From positions 300,612 to 364,611 of the forward strand of contig NZ_VTWS01000008.1 of NCBI RefSeq assembly GCF_008727875.1: a stretch of DNA of 64,000 nt, given 5' to 3'. How positions within the stretch are numbered: the first letter of the stretch is position 1; every line of letters begins with the position of its first letter. A program made the position numbers and the translations under genes. This document shows, in pieces, positions 8,949 to 17,641 of this stretch. The notes beneath the pieces are model-generated. The model searched no databases. It saw only the letters and a list, made by a program, of their open reading frames with translations, and had not been told where the DNA came from. The DNA is from Larkinella humicola (lineage in GTDB: Bacteria > Bacteroidota > Bacteroidia > Cytophagales > Spirosomataceae).

Positions 8949-9635
8949 CTAGGCCTTGTTGTATACTTTCAAAACTGATTCACGCAGCATCTGTCCGGCA
9001 CCAAAAGTCACAAAATCAATCAGTTCGGCGATATCTTCGGGCTTTACCCAATTGGCCGGATCGGCGTCGGGCATGGCTTTGCGGTTGGTCGGCGTGTCGA
9101 TGGTGCTCGGCACCAGAACCGTTGAAATTATATTCTTGTCTTTGCCGGCGGCATTGAGAATTTCGGACAACTGGATCACCAGCGATTTCGAGAGGGCATA
9201 GGCTACCATGCTCTTCCCGGCCGACGGAACCAGGGCCGGGCGGGCACCAATCAGCACAAACCGTCCGCCCTGCGCCTGCTGGCTCATCTGCTCAAAAACC
9301 GGGCGGGCCACCTGGTAGGTCGTCTGAAAATTCAGCCGGAACAGGTGGTCAATGGCAGCAAAATCGGTGTCCGTGATCGACCCCATCGCAAAACCGCCCA
9401 CCAGCAGGATGGTCGCATCGATGCCACCGTGTTCGGCCACCACCTTCTGAACCAGGGCCCGACAACCCGCTTCGTCGGTCAGGTCAAGTTCGTGCGTCAC
9501 CAGATTGGACTGCGCGTCGAGGGTGTGTCCGCCCGGTTCGAGGGTGGCAATGACGGTATGGCCGCTTTTCAGCAACTGTTGGGTAATGGAGCGGCCCAGA
9601 CCACCGGCTCCTCCGGTCAATAATACGGTTGACAT
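8949..9635 (-). CDS. SDR family oxidoreductase
   Basis: A 228-residue short-chain dehydrogenase with cofactor motif TGGAGGLGRSI at residues 7-17 and catalytic Tyr-Lys in YALSKS (about residue 145-150). It is convergent with the TonB receptor and divergent from the PQQ-type dehydrogenase. A -7 box TACATTTG lies upstream on its strand (9664-9671) in a symmetrical divergent promoter. Substrate unknown. Confidence 0.87.
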   Translation of the reverse strand: MSTVLLTGGAGGLGRSITQQLLKSGHTVIATLEPGGHTLDAQSNLVTHELDLTDEAGCRALVQKVVAEHGGIDATILLVGGFAMGSITDTDFAAIDHLFRLNFQTTYQVARPVFEQMSQQAQGGRFVLIGARPALVPSAGKSMVAYALSKSLVIQLSEILNAAGKDKNIISTVLVPSTIDTPTNRKAMPDADPANWVKPEDIAELIDFVTFGAGQMLRESVLKVYNKA

Positions 9636-9660
9636 AGGGTGTTGTGTTGATCAGGCTAAA

Positions 9661-9724
9661 AGTCAAATGTAAGGAATGGAACGGGCCTATTCCAAAACAA
9701 AACCGGATTGAATTACATTTGACT
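9661..9724. promoter_or_regulatory. Symmetrical divergent promoter with 12-bp inverted repeat
   Basis: AGTCAAATGTAA (9661-9672) and TTACATTTGACT (9713-9724) are perfect reverse complements 40 bases apart. Each contains TACATTTG, a full -7 consensus, pointing outward to the SDR (left) and the PQQ-type dehydrogenase (right). The leftward box has a TTTG (minus strand, 9693-9696) 21 bases upstream; no clear -33 is seen for the rightward one. The matching arms beyond the -7 boxes suggest a shared binding site. Confidence 0.55.
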
Positions 9725-9748
9725 AAATGAGTCGTCCCTAAACACGCT

Positions 9749-12367
9749 ATGAAAATAGTCCGTCTTTTTTTGCCACTGATCCTCGTTGGTATACTTTCGG
9801 CTGCTTTTCGGCAGGACCGCCCGACCGAAGCACCCGACGAACACCGGTTTCGGAAAGTGGAACTCACCGGCAACCTCCGCGATCTGGTCGAACTGGACAT
9901 TGCCCCGAATGGCGATGTGTACTACATCGGCCACCGCGGTGAACTGTATGTCCACCGGATTGCGACCAAAGAAAACAAACTGCTTGGAAAAATCGATCCG
10001 CAGCCATCGGAAGCCACGCTGCAATCCATTGCCCTCGATCCGGGATTTATGCAAAACCGGCACCTGTATTTGTACTATGCCCCGAAAACCCGCCAGAACG
10101 TCAACGTGCTGTCGCGCTTCACGCTCCGGGGTGATTCACTCGATCTGAGTTCGGAGAAGATGATGCTGGAAGTACCCGATTCGTGGGAATGCTGCCACTC
10201 GGGCGGGGGCATGACGTTCGATCGACACGGAAATCTGTACCTGACCACCGGCGACAACACCAATCCGTTCGGCACCAATTTTGCCCCGCTCGACGAACGG
10301 CCCGGCCGGGAAATCTTCGATGCCCAGCGTTCGGCGGGCAACACGCACGATTTGCGCGGGAAGATTCTCCGGATTCACCCCGAACCCGACGGCACTTACA
10401 CCATTCCGAAGGGCAATCTGTTTGCCGATTCCAAAGACACCTTAACCCGGCCCGAAATTTACGTCATGGGCTGCCGGAATCCGTTTAAAGTGACGGTCGA
10501 TCAGGACACGGATTTTGTGTACTGGAGCGAAATCGGCCCCGATGCCAGCGACACCGAATCGCGCGGCCCCCGGGGCTACGATGAACTGAATCAGGCCCGC
10601 AAAGCCGGTAACCACGGCTGGCCGTTTTTCATCGGCAACAACGAACCCTATGCCAAGGTGGATTTTACGACAGATTCCGTCCTGTTTCAGTTCGATCCGC
10701 AGCATCCCATCAACACCTCGGTGAACAACACCGGTTTACGGGATTTGCCCCCGGCCCAACCGGCTTTTCTGGCGTATCCCTACGACGTGTCGACCGAACA
10801 CCCGGAATTAGGCTCCGGTGGGCGAACGCTGGTGGCCGGACCGATTTACTATTTTGACCCGAAAAACCCCTCCCCCATTAAATTCCCGGCCTATTTCGAC
10901 CGCAAACTGTTTCTGGGCGAATGGATGCGGAACTGGATGAAAACCGTGTCGTTCGATGACCAGAAAAACCTGAAAGCCATCGAATCGTTCATGCCTTCCA
11001 CGGCTTTTCGCAAGCCGATTGCCATGCGATTCGGCCCGGATGGCGCTTTGTATCTTATCGAATTTGGAGCCTTGTGGGGTGGAAACAGCGATTCGCGCCT
11101 GGTCCGGATTGAATACATTGCCGGAAACCGTCCGCCGGTGGCGAAGCTGGAAAAAACGACCGAAGCTGGGGCCGTACCGTTGCCGGTTCAGTTTTCGGCC
11201 AAAAACTCGCTGGACTACGACAAAGACGACCAACTCACCTACCGCTGGTTCATCAACGGAAAACCGCTTAGCCAGACGACCGCCGACCTTTCCTACACGT
11301 TTCGGAAACCGGGCAATTACCGTGTCAAACTGGTGGTCAGCGACCGGGCGGGGCTGCGTTCGGCGACAGAAACCGTGGTGAATGCGGGCAACAATCCGCC
11401 CAAAGTAACGATTGAACTGGCCGAACCGGGGCGGCTGTATGGCCCGGCGGTTTCGTACCGGACAAAGGTGGAGGATGCCGAAGATGGCCGCGTCGATCCG
11501 GCCCGAATTCAGGTGAAACTGACGTATCTGCCTACCCGAAAAACCGTTTCACTTTCGGAGAAAGGCGAACTGACATTGCCTAACCAACGCGGTTACACCT
11601 GGATCGAGGAGAACGACTGCAAAGCCTGCCACGCGCTGAACGACAAATCCGTCGGGCCGAGTTTTCGGGAGATTGCCGTGAAGTACCAGCCGAAAAAAAC
11701 CGATCCGGCGCTCATCGAGCAACTCAGTAAAAAGATTCTGAAAGGCGGTTCCGGCGTGTGGGGGCCAACCAACATGAGCGCTCACCCGCAGCTTTCGGAT
11801 GAGGTAACGTCGGAAATGGTGCGCTATATCCTGTCGTTGTCAGACGAAAAAACCGAGAAAAAAGTACCCGCCGAAGGTAAATTTTCTACCGACCCGGCCG
11901 CTCACGGCACGTATGTGCTGACGGCCACCTACACCGACAAAGGGAATAAAACCGCCCGACCGCTGACCCGCCAGTCGACGGTGGTGCTGCGCCCACCCGT
12001 GCTGACGGCCCAGGATTTTGATGCACATTACGAGCTTCAGCGCAGTGACATTCTGTACGACATTCACAAAGCGGGCTGGGTGATGATGCGCCAGTTCAAC
12101 CTCACCGGTATTCGCGCCGTCGACTTCACCCTCGCGACCGAAACCAAAGGCACCAGCATCGAAGTTCGGCTCGACAGCCCTGCCGGTGAATTGGTGGGCG
12201 AAATGGATGCGCCCGCAACCGGAAAGCGGAGAGTGTGGGTCGAGAAAACCCTACCCATCAAACCGGTGACGGGTGAACACGACGTCTACATTGTTTTCCG
12301 GAACCGCCTGACGGTCATTGACCTGATGGAAGTCAAAGACGTTCGGTTCAGGAAGGATATACCGTAA
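9749..12367 (+). CDS. Secreted PQQ-type sugar dehydrogenase with PKD and cytochrome c domains
   Basis: An 872-residue multidomain protein with a signal peptide (about 1-22). Residues 30-460 form the glucose/sorbosone dehydrogenase propeller (LVELDIAPNGDVYYIGHRGE, ECCHSGGGMTFD, AGNHGWPFF, MRFGPDGALYLIEFG). Residues 470-550 are a PKD domain. Residues 625-700 are a class I cytochrome c, with haem motif CKACH and a distal Met in GPTNMSAHP. The C-terminus (about 760-872) is a beta-sandwich resembling a CBM6-like module (GWVMMRQFNLTGIRAVDF). It would oxidise a sugar in the periplasm and pass electrons to its own haem. Its 3' end overlaps the convergent FdhF gene by 20 bases. Confidence 0.88.
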   Translation: MKIVRLFLPLILVGILSAAFRQDRPTEAPDEHRFRKVELTGNLRDLVELDIAPNGDVYYIGHRGELYVHRIATKENKLLGKIDPQPSEATLQSIALDPGFMQNRHLYLYYAPKTRQNVNVLSRFTLRGDSLDLSSEKMMLEVPDSWECCHSGGGMTFDRHGNLYLTTGDNTNPFGTNFAPLDERPGREIFDAQRSAGNTHDLRGKILRIHPEPDGTYTIPKGNLFADSKDTLTRPEIYVMGCRNPFKVTVDQDTDFVYWSEIGPDASDTESRGPRGYDELNQARKAGNHGWPFFIGNNEPYAKVDFTTDSVLFQFDPQHPINTSVNNTGLRDLPPAQPAFLAYPYDVSTEHPELGSGGRTLVAGPIYYFDPKNPSPIKFPAYFDRKLFLGEWMRNWMKTVSFDDQKNLKAIESFMPSTAFRKPIAMRFGPDGALYLIEFGALWGGNSDSRLVRIEYIAGNRPPVAKLEKTTEAGAVPLPVQFSAKNSLDYDKDDQLTYRWFINGKPLSQTTADLSYTFRKPGNYRVKLVVSDRAGLRSATETVVNAGNNPPKVTIELAEPGRLYGPAVSYRTKVEDAEDGRVDPARIQVKLTYLPTRKTVSLSEKGELTLPNQRGYTWIEENDCKACHALNDKSVGPSFREIAVKYQPKKTDPALIEQLSKKILKGGSGVWGPTNMSAHPQLSDEVTSEMVRYILSLSDEKTEKKVPAEGKFSTDPAAHGTYVLTATYTDKGNKTARPLTRQSTVVLRPPVLTAQDFDAHYELQRSDILYDIHKAGWVMMRQFNLTGIRAVDFTLATETKGTSIEVRLDSPAGELVGEMDAPATGKRRVWVEKTLPIKPVTGEHDVYIVFRNRLTVIDLMEVKDVRFRKDIP

Positions 12368-14630
12368 TCACAATCGACTTCGAGGTGGGCGTCAGGCTCC
12401 CTTCGGCAAACTGATCGATGGGCAGCAGCACGTTGGTTTCCGGGAAATAAGCCGCCGTGCAGCCGCGCGGAATGTTGTAGGGAACCACGATAAACCGCTC
12501 GGCGGTGCGGATTTTTCCGTCATACCGGCTTTGCAGATTCACCACCTGCTGCGGTTTCAGGCCCCGACTTGCGATGTCGTCGGCGTGCATAAACACCACC
12601 CGCCGTTCGTCGTAAATGCCCCGGTAACGGTCATCCCGGCCATACACCGTCGTGTTGAACTGATCGTGGCTGCGGATCGTCATCAGCAGCAGTTCGTCGG
12701 GTTGCAAGGCGATCTGGCTGGGGACATTGATCGAAAAGTGCGCCTTGCCGTCTTTGGTCGGAAATTTCCGTTCGCGGGGGCCGTTGGGCAGGTAAAAACC
12801 GCCCGGTTTTCGAACACGCTCGTTGTAGTTGTCAAAACCGGGAACGACTTGCTCGATCAGGTCGCGGATGTAATCATAATTGGTAATCGCCTTGTCCCAA
12901 TCGACGGTGTTCGGACGATTTTGGAAAACCGCTTTGGCCAGTTCAGCCACAATCGCCGGTTCGCTTTTCAGGTGTTTCGAAACCGGTTCCAGGGTGCCGT
13001 GTGATTGTTGAACCACGCCGGTGGTGGCTTCGGTTGTCACAAACTGATCGCCCGAAGCCTGCGCATCCCGGTCGGAACGCGCCAGACAAGGCAGAATCAA
13101 GGCCGTTTCGCCATGAACCAGGTGGCTGCGGTTCAGCTTGGTAGACACCTGAACGGTGAGTTGGCAGCGTTGCAGGGCCTCGGCAGTGTAGTTCGTATCG
13201 GAAACCGCCATCAGGAAATTGCCCCCCATTCCGAAAAACACTTTGGCGTCTCCTTCGTGCATGGCTTTCACGGCTTCGACGACACTAAAACCGTGTTCGC
13301 GTGGGGGTTCGAATCCAAAGACGGTTTTCAGTTGGTCCAGAAACTCCGGTTTTGGTCGTTCCCAGATGCCCATCGTCCGGTCGCCCTGCACGTTGCTGTG
13401 CCCGCGAATGGGAGCCGCCCCTCCGCCTTCGATGCCAATGCTGCCCTTGAGCAACAGCACATTGATCACTTCGTTGATGGTCTGAACAGAATTGCGGTGT
13501 TGCGTCAACCCCATCGCCCAGCAAATGATGATCTTCTTTTTGTGTTTGAGCAGATCGACCGTCTGCTGAACTTCCGCCAGCGACAATCCGGTTTGGCCCA
13601 CCAGTTCGCTCAGGTCATAGTGTTCCAAACTACTGATAAACTCCTGGTAATCTGCCGTATATTCCTCAATGAAAGCGTGATCAATGACTTTGCCCGGTGT
13701 TTTCTTTTCCTCTTCCAGCAACAGTTTACAGATGGCTTTCAGGAAAGCCAGGTCCGAGTTGATCCGGATTTGCAGGTAGAGATCGGTCAGTTTCTGTCCG
13801 CCCAGCACCATATCCCGCACACTCTGCGGAAACTGGAAGGCCAGCAAGCCGGTTTCCACCAGCGGATTGACGGCGATGATGGTGGCGCCATTGCGCTTGG
13901 CCTGTTCGAGGGGCGTCAACATGCGCGGGGCGTTGGTGCCGGGGTTCTGGCCCATGATCATGATTACCTCCGCTTTTTCAAAATCTTCATACACAATCGA
14001 TGCCTTACCCAGCCCGAGGGTTTCGGCCAGCGCAACGGAGGTCGATTCGTGGCACATGTTGGAGCAATCCGGCAGGTTGTTGGTGCCATATTGCCGGACA
14101 AACAACTGGTACAGAAAAGCCGCTTCGTTGCTGGTTCGGCCCGACGTATAAAAAACCGCTTCGTCCGGCGAACCGAGCGCATTGAGGTGGTCGGCAATGA
14201 GTTGAAAAGCATCGTTCCAGGCGATGGGTTCGTAGTGCGTCTGCCCTTTCCGAATCACCAGCGGCTGCGTCAACCGCCCCTGCTGTCCGAGCCAGAAATC
14301 ATCTTTTTGCAGTAAGTCCGCCACCGAATACCGCTGAAACAGAACCGGCGACGCCGTGTGTTTCGTCATCACTTCATCGGCGACGGCTTTGGCACCACTT
14401 TCGCAATATTCCGCAATCGATGAGCGGTTGTCGTCGGGATCGGGCCAGGCGCAACTCGGGCAATCGTAGCCGTCTTTCTGGTTGAGCTGATACAGCGCTT
14501 TCCAGCCGCGCACCAGTTCCGTCTGGCGGAACACGTGTCGAAACGATTCGGTTACAGCGGTCAGACCGGCGGCTGTTTCTTTCGGTTTGGTAATTTTTAA
14601 ATGGGTTAAGGTATCAGGAGCAAGTTTCAT
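12348..14630 (-). CDS. FdhF/YdeP family molybdopterin oxidoreductase
   Basis: A 760-residue cytoplasmic protein of the formate dehydrogenase H-like superfamily (YdeP subgroup). It keeps YdeP features: an early CPSCAWPDP motif (residues 57-65) in place of the four-Cys N-terminal iron-sulphur motif, the long Mo-bisMGD region (TSGRTSNEAAFLYQLF, CSNMCHESTSVALAETLG, MGQNPGTNAPRML, GVGAAPIRGHSNVQG-like), and a C-terminal molybdopterin-dinucleotide binding domain (LMTIRSHDQFNTTVYGRDDR). The true substrate of YdeP enzymes is unsettled; E. coli YdeP is tied to acid resistance. FdhD, its expected sulphur-insertion partner, is encoded at 25986-26819. Confidence 0.9.
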   Translation of the reverse strand: MKLAPDTLTHLKITKPKETAAGLTAVTESFRHVFRQTELVRGWKALYQLNQKDGYDCPSCAWPDPDDNRSSIAEYCESGAKAVADEVMTKHTASPVLFQRYSVADLLQKDDFWLGQQGRLTQPLVIRKGQTHYEPIAWNDAFQLIADHLNALGSPDEAVFYTSGRTSNEAAFLYQLFVRQYGTNNLPDCSNMCHESTSVALAETLGLGKASIVYEDFEKAEVIMIMGQNPGTNAPRMLTPLEQAKRNGATIIAVNPLVETGLLAFQFPQSVRDMVLGGQKLTDLYLQIRINSDLAFLKAICKLLLEEEKKTPGKVIDHAFIEEYTADYQEFISSLEHYDLSELVGQTGLSLAEVQQTVDLLKHKKKIIICWAMGLTQHRNSVQTINEVINVLLLKGSIGIEGGGAAPIRGHSNVQGDRTMGIWERPKPEFLDQLKTVFGFEPPREHGFSVVEAVKAMHEGDAKVFFGMGGNFLMAVSDTNYTAEALQRCQLTVQVSTKLNRSHLVHGETALILPCLARSDRDAQASGDQFVTTEATTGVVQQSHGTLEPVSKHLKSEPAIVAELAKAVFQNRPNTVDWDKAITNYDYIRDLIEQVVPGFDNYNERVRKPGGFYLPNGPRERKFPTKDGKAHFSINVPSQIALQPDELLLMTIRSHDQFNTTVYGRDDRYRGIYDERRVVFMHADDIASRGLKPQQVVNLQSRYDGKIRTAERFIVVPYNIPRGCTAAYFPETNVLLPIDQFAEGSLTPTSKSIVITVYPS

Positions 14631-14659
14631 AACGGGCTTTCTTTACGGTAGCGTAAAAA

Positions 14660-14667
14660 CAAAAGTA
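14660..14667 (-). promoter_or_regulatory. -7 element of the FdhF/YdeP gene
   Basis: On the minus strand this reads TACTTTTG, matching TAnnTTTG, 29 bases before the ATG. A TTG on the same strand at 14690-14692 lies 22 bases upstream. This suggests the gene has its own promoter despite being only 58 bases behind the SCO gene. Confidence 0.5.
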
Positions 14668-14688
14668 CGATTCCGGTGAAACTTTCAT

Positions 14689-15345
14689 TCAACGCTCTTG
14701 CTGCAAAGTCTTTATATCGGCAATGAGTTGCTGTATTTCAAGTTCAAGGGTTCCATTATAAATGCCGCGGATGCGTTTTTGTTTATCGACCAGTAAAAAA
14801 TGTTCGGTGTGCAGAAATTCGGTGCTGTCTTTATTATACCCCAATTCTTCTTCGGCGAAGTAGGATTGCCGGGCCAATTGGTAAATCTCGGATTTTCGGC
14901 CCGTCAGTAAATGCCAGTTTTCCGATTGGATATCGTTGGCCTGGCTATACTTCTTCAGCCGCGCTACACTGTCGATCCAGGGCGTCACGCTGTAGGAAAG
15001 CAAAACCAGCTTTTTGTCATTCGGGAACGCCTTCTCGACCAGCTTCAGGTGTTTGGTCATCGTAGGGCAGATGACTCCGCAGGAAGAAAAGAAAAAATCG
15101 GCAACGTGAATTTTGCCTTCAATATCGCTCTGGCTGATGGTCGCGCCATTCTGATCGCGGAACGAAAAATCACCGATGGTGTGCGGGATTTTTTCGGCCA
15201 CACGGTCAGCCGTTCCAATAAATACCGGGGTAAAATCCGGGGTGTTGTAATACGGCAAACTGTGGCTGGTTTCTGACGGGTGACAGCCAAAACAGACCGC
15301 CAGAAACAGCCAGAAACTAGTTCTTAAATACGCTGTCGGCCACAT
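14689..15345 (-). CDS. SCO1/SenC family copper-binding protein
   Basis: A 218-residue thioredoxin-fold protein anchored by an N-terminal hydrophobic segment (TSFWLFLAVCFGC, possibly a lipoprotein Cys). Copper ligands are present: CGVIC (Cys89, Cys93) and the His of FLHTEHF (His183). SCO proteins deliver copper to the CuA site of cytochrome oxidase or reduce its cysteines. I chose the Met at 15345 because it gives a normal signal sequence; an upstream in-frame Met at 15375 is possible. The start overlaps the YwqK-like gene by 29 bases, so the two are translationally coupled. Confidence 0.87.
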   Translation of the reverse strand: MWPTAYLRTSFWLFLAVCFGCHPSETSHSLPYYNTPDFTPVFIGTADRVAEKIPHTIGDFSFRDQNGATISQSDIEGKIHVADFFFSSCGVICPTMTKHLKLVEKAFPNDKKLVLLSYSVTPWIDSVARLKKYSQANDIQSENWHLLTGRKSEIYQLARQSYFAEEELGYNKDSTEFLHTEHFLLVDKQKRIRGIYNGTLELEIQQLIADIKTLQQER

Positions 15346-15901
15346 TGACGCAGTTTTTTGTTCCCAGTAACCCATACCTTCTTCCTTCGCTGATGATGTA
15401 ATTGGCTTTTACTTTACCGTTGTCATAAAACGCTTTTTGACGCCCCTCTTCGTAACCCTGTTTATACGTCATTTCTTTCAGGAGCAATCCCGACTCCGAC
15501 CATTCTTTACAAACCCCGTGGTATTCGCCATTTTCAAAATGGTAGTCCAGTTTTTTACGGCCGTTGGACCACCAGGCGACATAGTCCCCTGTTTTTTTTC
15601 CGTTTCTGAAAAACCGTCTTTCCATCAATTTTCCGGACTCATAAAACCGTTTCCATTCGCCGTGTTCGACGCCATTCCGGAAACCGACAATTTCCGCCGT
15701 GTCTTTTTTGTTCGCCCACAAGGTGTAGACGATGCCGGTAAACGGTCGGTTGTCGGCGAAAGCCACGCCATTTTGCGCCTGAATTTTTACGTCCGCAGCG
15801 TTAACGACCGGCATCTGTTCCGACTCGTTTGAGTCGGAACACGCAACCAGCAGGGCCAGAAGTGCCAGAATTTTATTTGGAAAATGTACCCGCCGTGCCA
15901 T
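15317..15901 (-). CDS. YwqK/MORN-repeat lipoprotein
   Basis: A 194-residue lipoprotein; the signal peptide ends at the lipobox LVAC (Cys about residue 20). The rest is about five MORN-like repeats of the YwqK antitoxin type (GEWKRFYESGKLMERRFF, GDYVAWWSNGRKKLDYHF, GVCKEWSESGLLLKEMTY, GRQKAFYDNGKVKANYI). I chose the Met at 15901 because the upstream in-frame extension lacks a signal peptide and overlaps the YHYH gene much further. It overlaps YHYH by 29 bases and SCO by 29 bases. Despite the family name, nothing here suggests a toxin-antitoxin pair. Confidence 0.82.
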   Translation of the reverse strand: MARRVHFPNKILALLALLVACSDSNESEQMPVVNAADVKIQAQNGVAFADNRPFTGIVYTLWANKKDTAEIVGFRNGVEHGEWKRFYESGKLMERRFFRNGKKTGDYVAWWSNGRKKLDYHFENGEYHGVCKEWSESGLLLKEMTYKQGYEEGRQKAFYDNGKVKANYIISEGRRYGLLGTKNCVNVADSVFKN

Positions 15902-16667
15902 AATAGCCACTTCCGTTGATGTATGGGTCCGACGCCGTGATGTGGTAATGGTAAATACCGTTGGGATAATCAGCCGTTGCGTGCGCGTGGCCGTGATACG
16001 CATCCAACGACGAACTGACGACCAAAGCACCATTCTCTTCCGGCCCGTAAACCGGAAAACCGTCCAGCAAAAAGCCCAGCAGGGACGATTTGGTTGCCTT
16101 GACGGTGGTTAGGTATTTCGGTTCGACGTGGTAGTGGTATTCGCTCGTGGGAGCCGGGTGGCCCCACCACTGATCGAAAGAGACAATTTCGCCGGAGAGC
16201 GGCTGGTTGGGACCGGCGTATTGATTAAAAAAAGGAACCCCATTGAGCGAAACACCGATAGCGCCCAGGTTGGTGGCAGAGTGCGTGGACGCCACTTTCG
16301 GATTCAGCGGTATCTTAAACGTAAAATTCTGCGTCGCAATGGAGTTGGGGTTTTTGGAAAACGTGTTATCGCCGAAGGTTTTGCCCGAAAAAGTTTCGTA
16401 CAAACTGTTCGTGGTGGCATAATAAATACTTTTGTGGTCGGGCGTTCCGGTGGTTTTGATAGTTACATACGTTCCGTCGGTCGTGATGCTGGTGGCCCCA
16501 TAAATTTTTTTATACACATCCGGAACGCCAGAACCAACGGTGGTCGTCGTGCTGCCGGTGCCGGTTGTTGTGCCCGTAGAAGGCGACGCTTCGTCTTCCG
16601 TATTATGGCAGGCGGAAAGGGTAAGGCCCAGGGCCGAGAAAAAAGCGCAGAACAGGAGTCGGTTCAT
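15873..16667 (-). CDS. YHYH-domain lipoprotein
   Basis: A 264-residue secreted lipoprotein (lipobox LSAC near residue 19) followed by a low-complexity Thr/Ser/Gly linker. The YHYH domain is recognised by SEYHYHVEPK and NGIYHYHITASDPY plus the His-rich AYHGHAHATADYP. The clustered His residues suggest metal binding, probably copper given the co-transcribed SCO gene. Function of the family is unproven. First of three overlapping genes (YHYH, YwqK, SCO). Confidence 0.85.
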   Translation of the reverse strand: MNRLLFCAFFSALGLTLSACHNTEDEASPSTGTTTGTGSTTTTVGSGVPDVYKKIYGATSITTDGTYVTIKTTGTPDHKSIYYATTNSLYETFSGKTFGDNTFSKNPNSIATQNFTFKIPLNPKVASTHSATNLGAIGVSLNGVPFFNQYAGPNQPLSGEIVSFDQWWGHPAPTSEYHYHVEPKYLTTVKATKSSLLGFLLDGFPVYGPEENGALVVSSSLDAYHGHAHATADYPNGIYHYHITASDPYINGSGYYGTAGTFSK

Positions 16668-16716
16668 GGTGGTTGGTGGTTAATTTCACCGTTAGACGAT
16701 GCCACCAACGGAATTC

Positions 16717-17238
16717 CTACGGCCTGTGCGGAAAATTTTCTGGCGGCCCTCCGGCACCCGGCCGGGGTGGTTGAGGCCGACCGAACAAACCGGACAAATC
16801 GGCTGCCAACGCCCGAAAATCGGCTTGCTGATCGGGGCGACACAAGGCTTTGATTTGCTCAAAATGCCGGAAATTTAATTCCGCCTGTGCTTTCTGGTTG
16901 TCGGCAATTTGTTGGCTCAAAGCCGTTTGCCGGGCCAAATCGGTGGTTGTGGCTGCCAACAGACCGTAATACTGCTGGTGCAGTTGTTTCATCTGTTCAG
17001 CCAGCCTGTTTCCCTGTCTCCGGTGCTCTTCGATCAGTTTTTGGTAAGCCTGTTGCTGATTCGGATCGAAACGAAGCCGTGCGATGATGATTCGGGCGGG
17101 TTCTTCCCGACCGTGTGGGCCGTTTGGCCGACCGGAATGCGGACCACCGCCTGGGCTAAACACCAGAAAGCCAATGGTTGCCAGATTGAGCAGGATCAGT
17201 CCAACAACTGCAAAAGTCAGCAATTTTGTCCGCTCCAT
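16717..17238 (-). CDS. CpxP/Spy-like periplasmic metal-stress protein
   Basis: A 173-residue protein with an N-terminal membrane anchor (LLTFAVVGLILLNLATIGFL). A long helical periplasmic part follows, rich in Gln, Glu and Arg (RLRFDPNQQQAYQKLIEEHR, then QIADNQKAQAELNFRHFEQI), typical of the heavy-metal-resistance/CnrX and CpxP/Spy group. The tail is Pro/Gly/His rich (PPRPGAGGPPENFPHRP). In Bacteroidota such proteins usually follow an ECF sigma factor and a small membrane protein, as here, and are thought to sense envelope or metal stress. Confidence 0.78.
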   Translation of the reverse strand: MERTKLLTFAVVGLILLNLATIGFLVFSPGGGPHSGRPNGPHGREEPARIIIARLRFDPNQQQAYQKLIEEHRRQGNRLAEQMKQLHQQYYGLLAATTTDLARQTALSQQIADNQKAQAELNFRHFEQIKALCRPDQQADFRALAADLSGLFGRPQPPRPGAGGPPENFPHRP

Positions 17239-17241
17239 CTT

Positions 17242-17541
17242 TTAATAGAGTTGATTGCCTGTCGGGAAAAGATTCATCTCCGTGGCAACGTTGGTTAAAT
17301 CTGCGGATTGGGAGGTCGCAGCATTTGACGGCCAATCAACCACCCGCCAGTTGAGCAGGATCAGCAAGGCGAAAGTAGCGACGGTCAGCCACACGGTTAT
17401 GGGCGAGACATACACCGGCGGGGCACCCGATGGTAGCCGATTACGGATTTTGGCAAACAGAAAAGCACCAGGTTCCGCCCGCTGCATTCCATCCGTACTG
17501 TTCAGTATATCGTTAATCCATTGTTCTTTTTTTGGTTCCAT
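17242..17541 (-). CDS. Small single-pass membrane protein, possible anti-sigma factor
   Basis: A 99-residue protein with one transmembrane helix (VWLTVATFALLILLNW, about residues 49-64), a cytoplasmic N-terminus and a short external tail. No zinc-binding HxxxCxxC motif is present. Its position between an ECF sigma gene and a CpxP-like gene, 3 bases from the latter, suggests it tethers or inhibits the sigma factor, by analogy with CnrY-type regulators. That role is inference. Confidence 0.65.
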   Translation of the reverse strand: MEPKKEQWINDILNSTDGMQRAEPGAFLFAKIRNRLPSGAPPVYVSPITVWLTVATFALLILLNWRVVDWPSNAATSQSADLTNVATEMNLFPTGNQLY

Positions 17542-17641
17542 AGCGGTTGAGACGACAAGTGTAACCGATTCCTGCGGGTTACGATAAAGATTTGTTACTT
17601 AACTTATTTTGCATCAATAGTGCCAACGAATCGGGTTGAAT

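Noticed and set aside
13005..14315. A 436-codon open frame antisense to the FdhF/YdeP gene
   Set aside because: It is an out-of-frame shadow of a GC-rich coding region; the translation has no domain, is rich in His, Arg, Gln and Val, and the opposite strand encodes an unmistakable molybdoenzyme.
15317..15901. Toxin-antitoxin pair suggested by the YwqK family name
   Set aside because: The protein has a lipoprotein signal and sits in an SCO/YHYH operon with no toxin gene, so a TA function is not supported.
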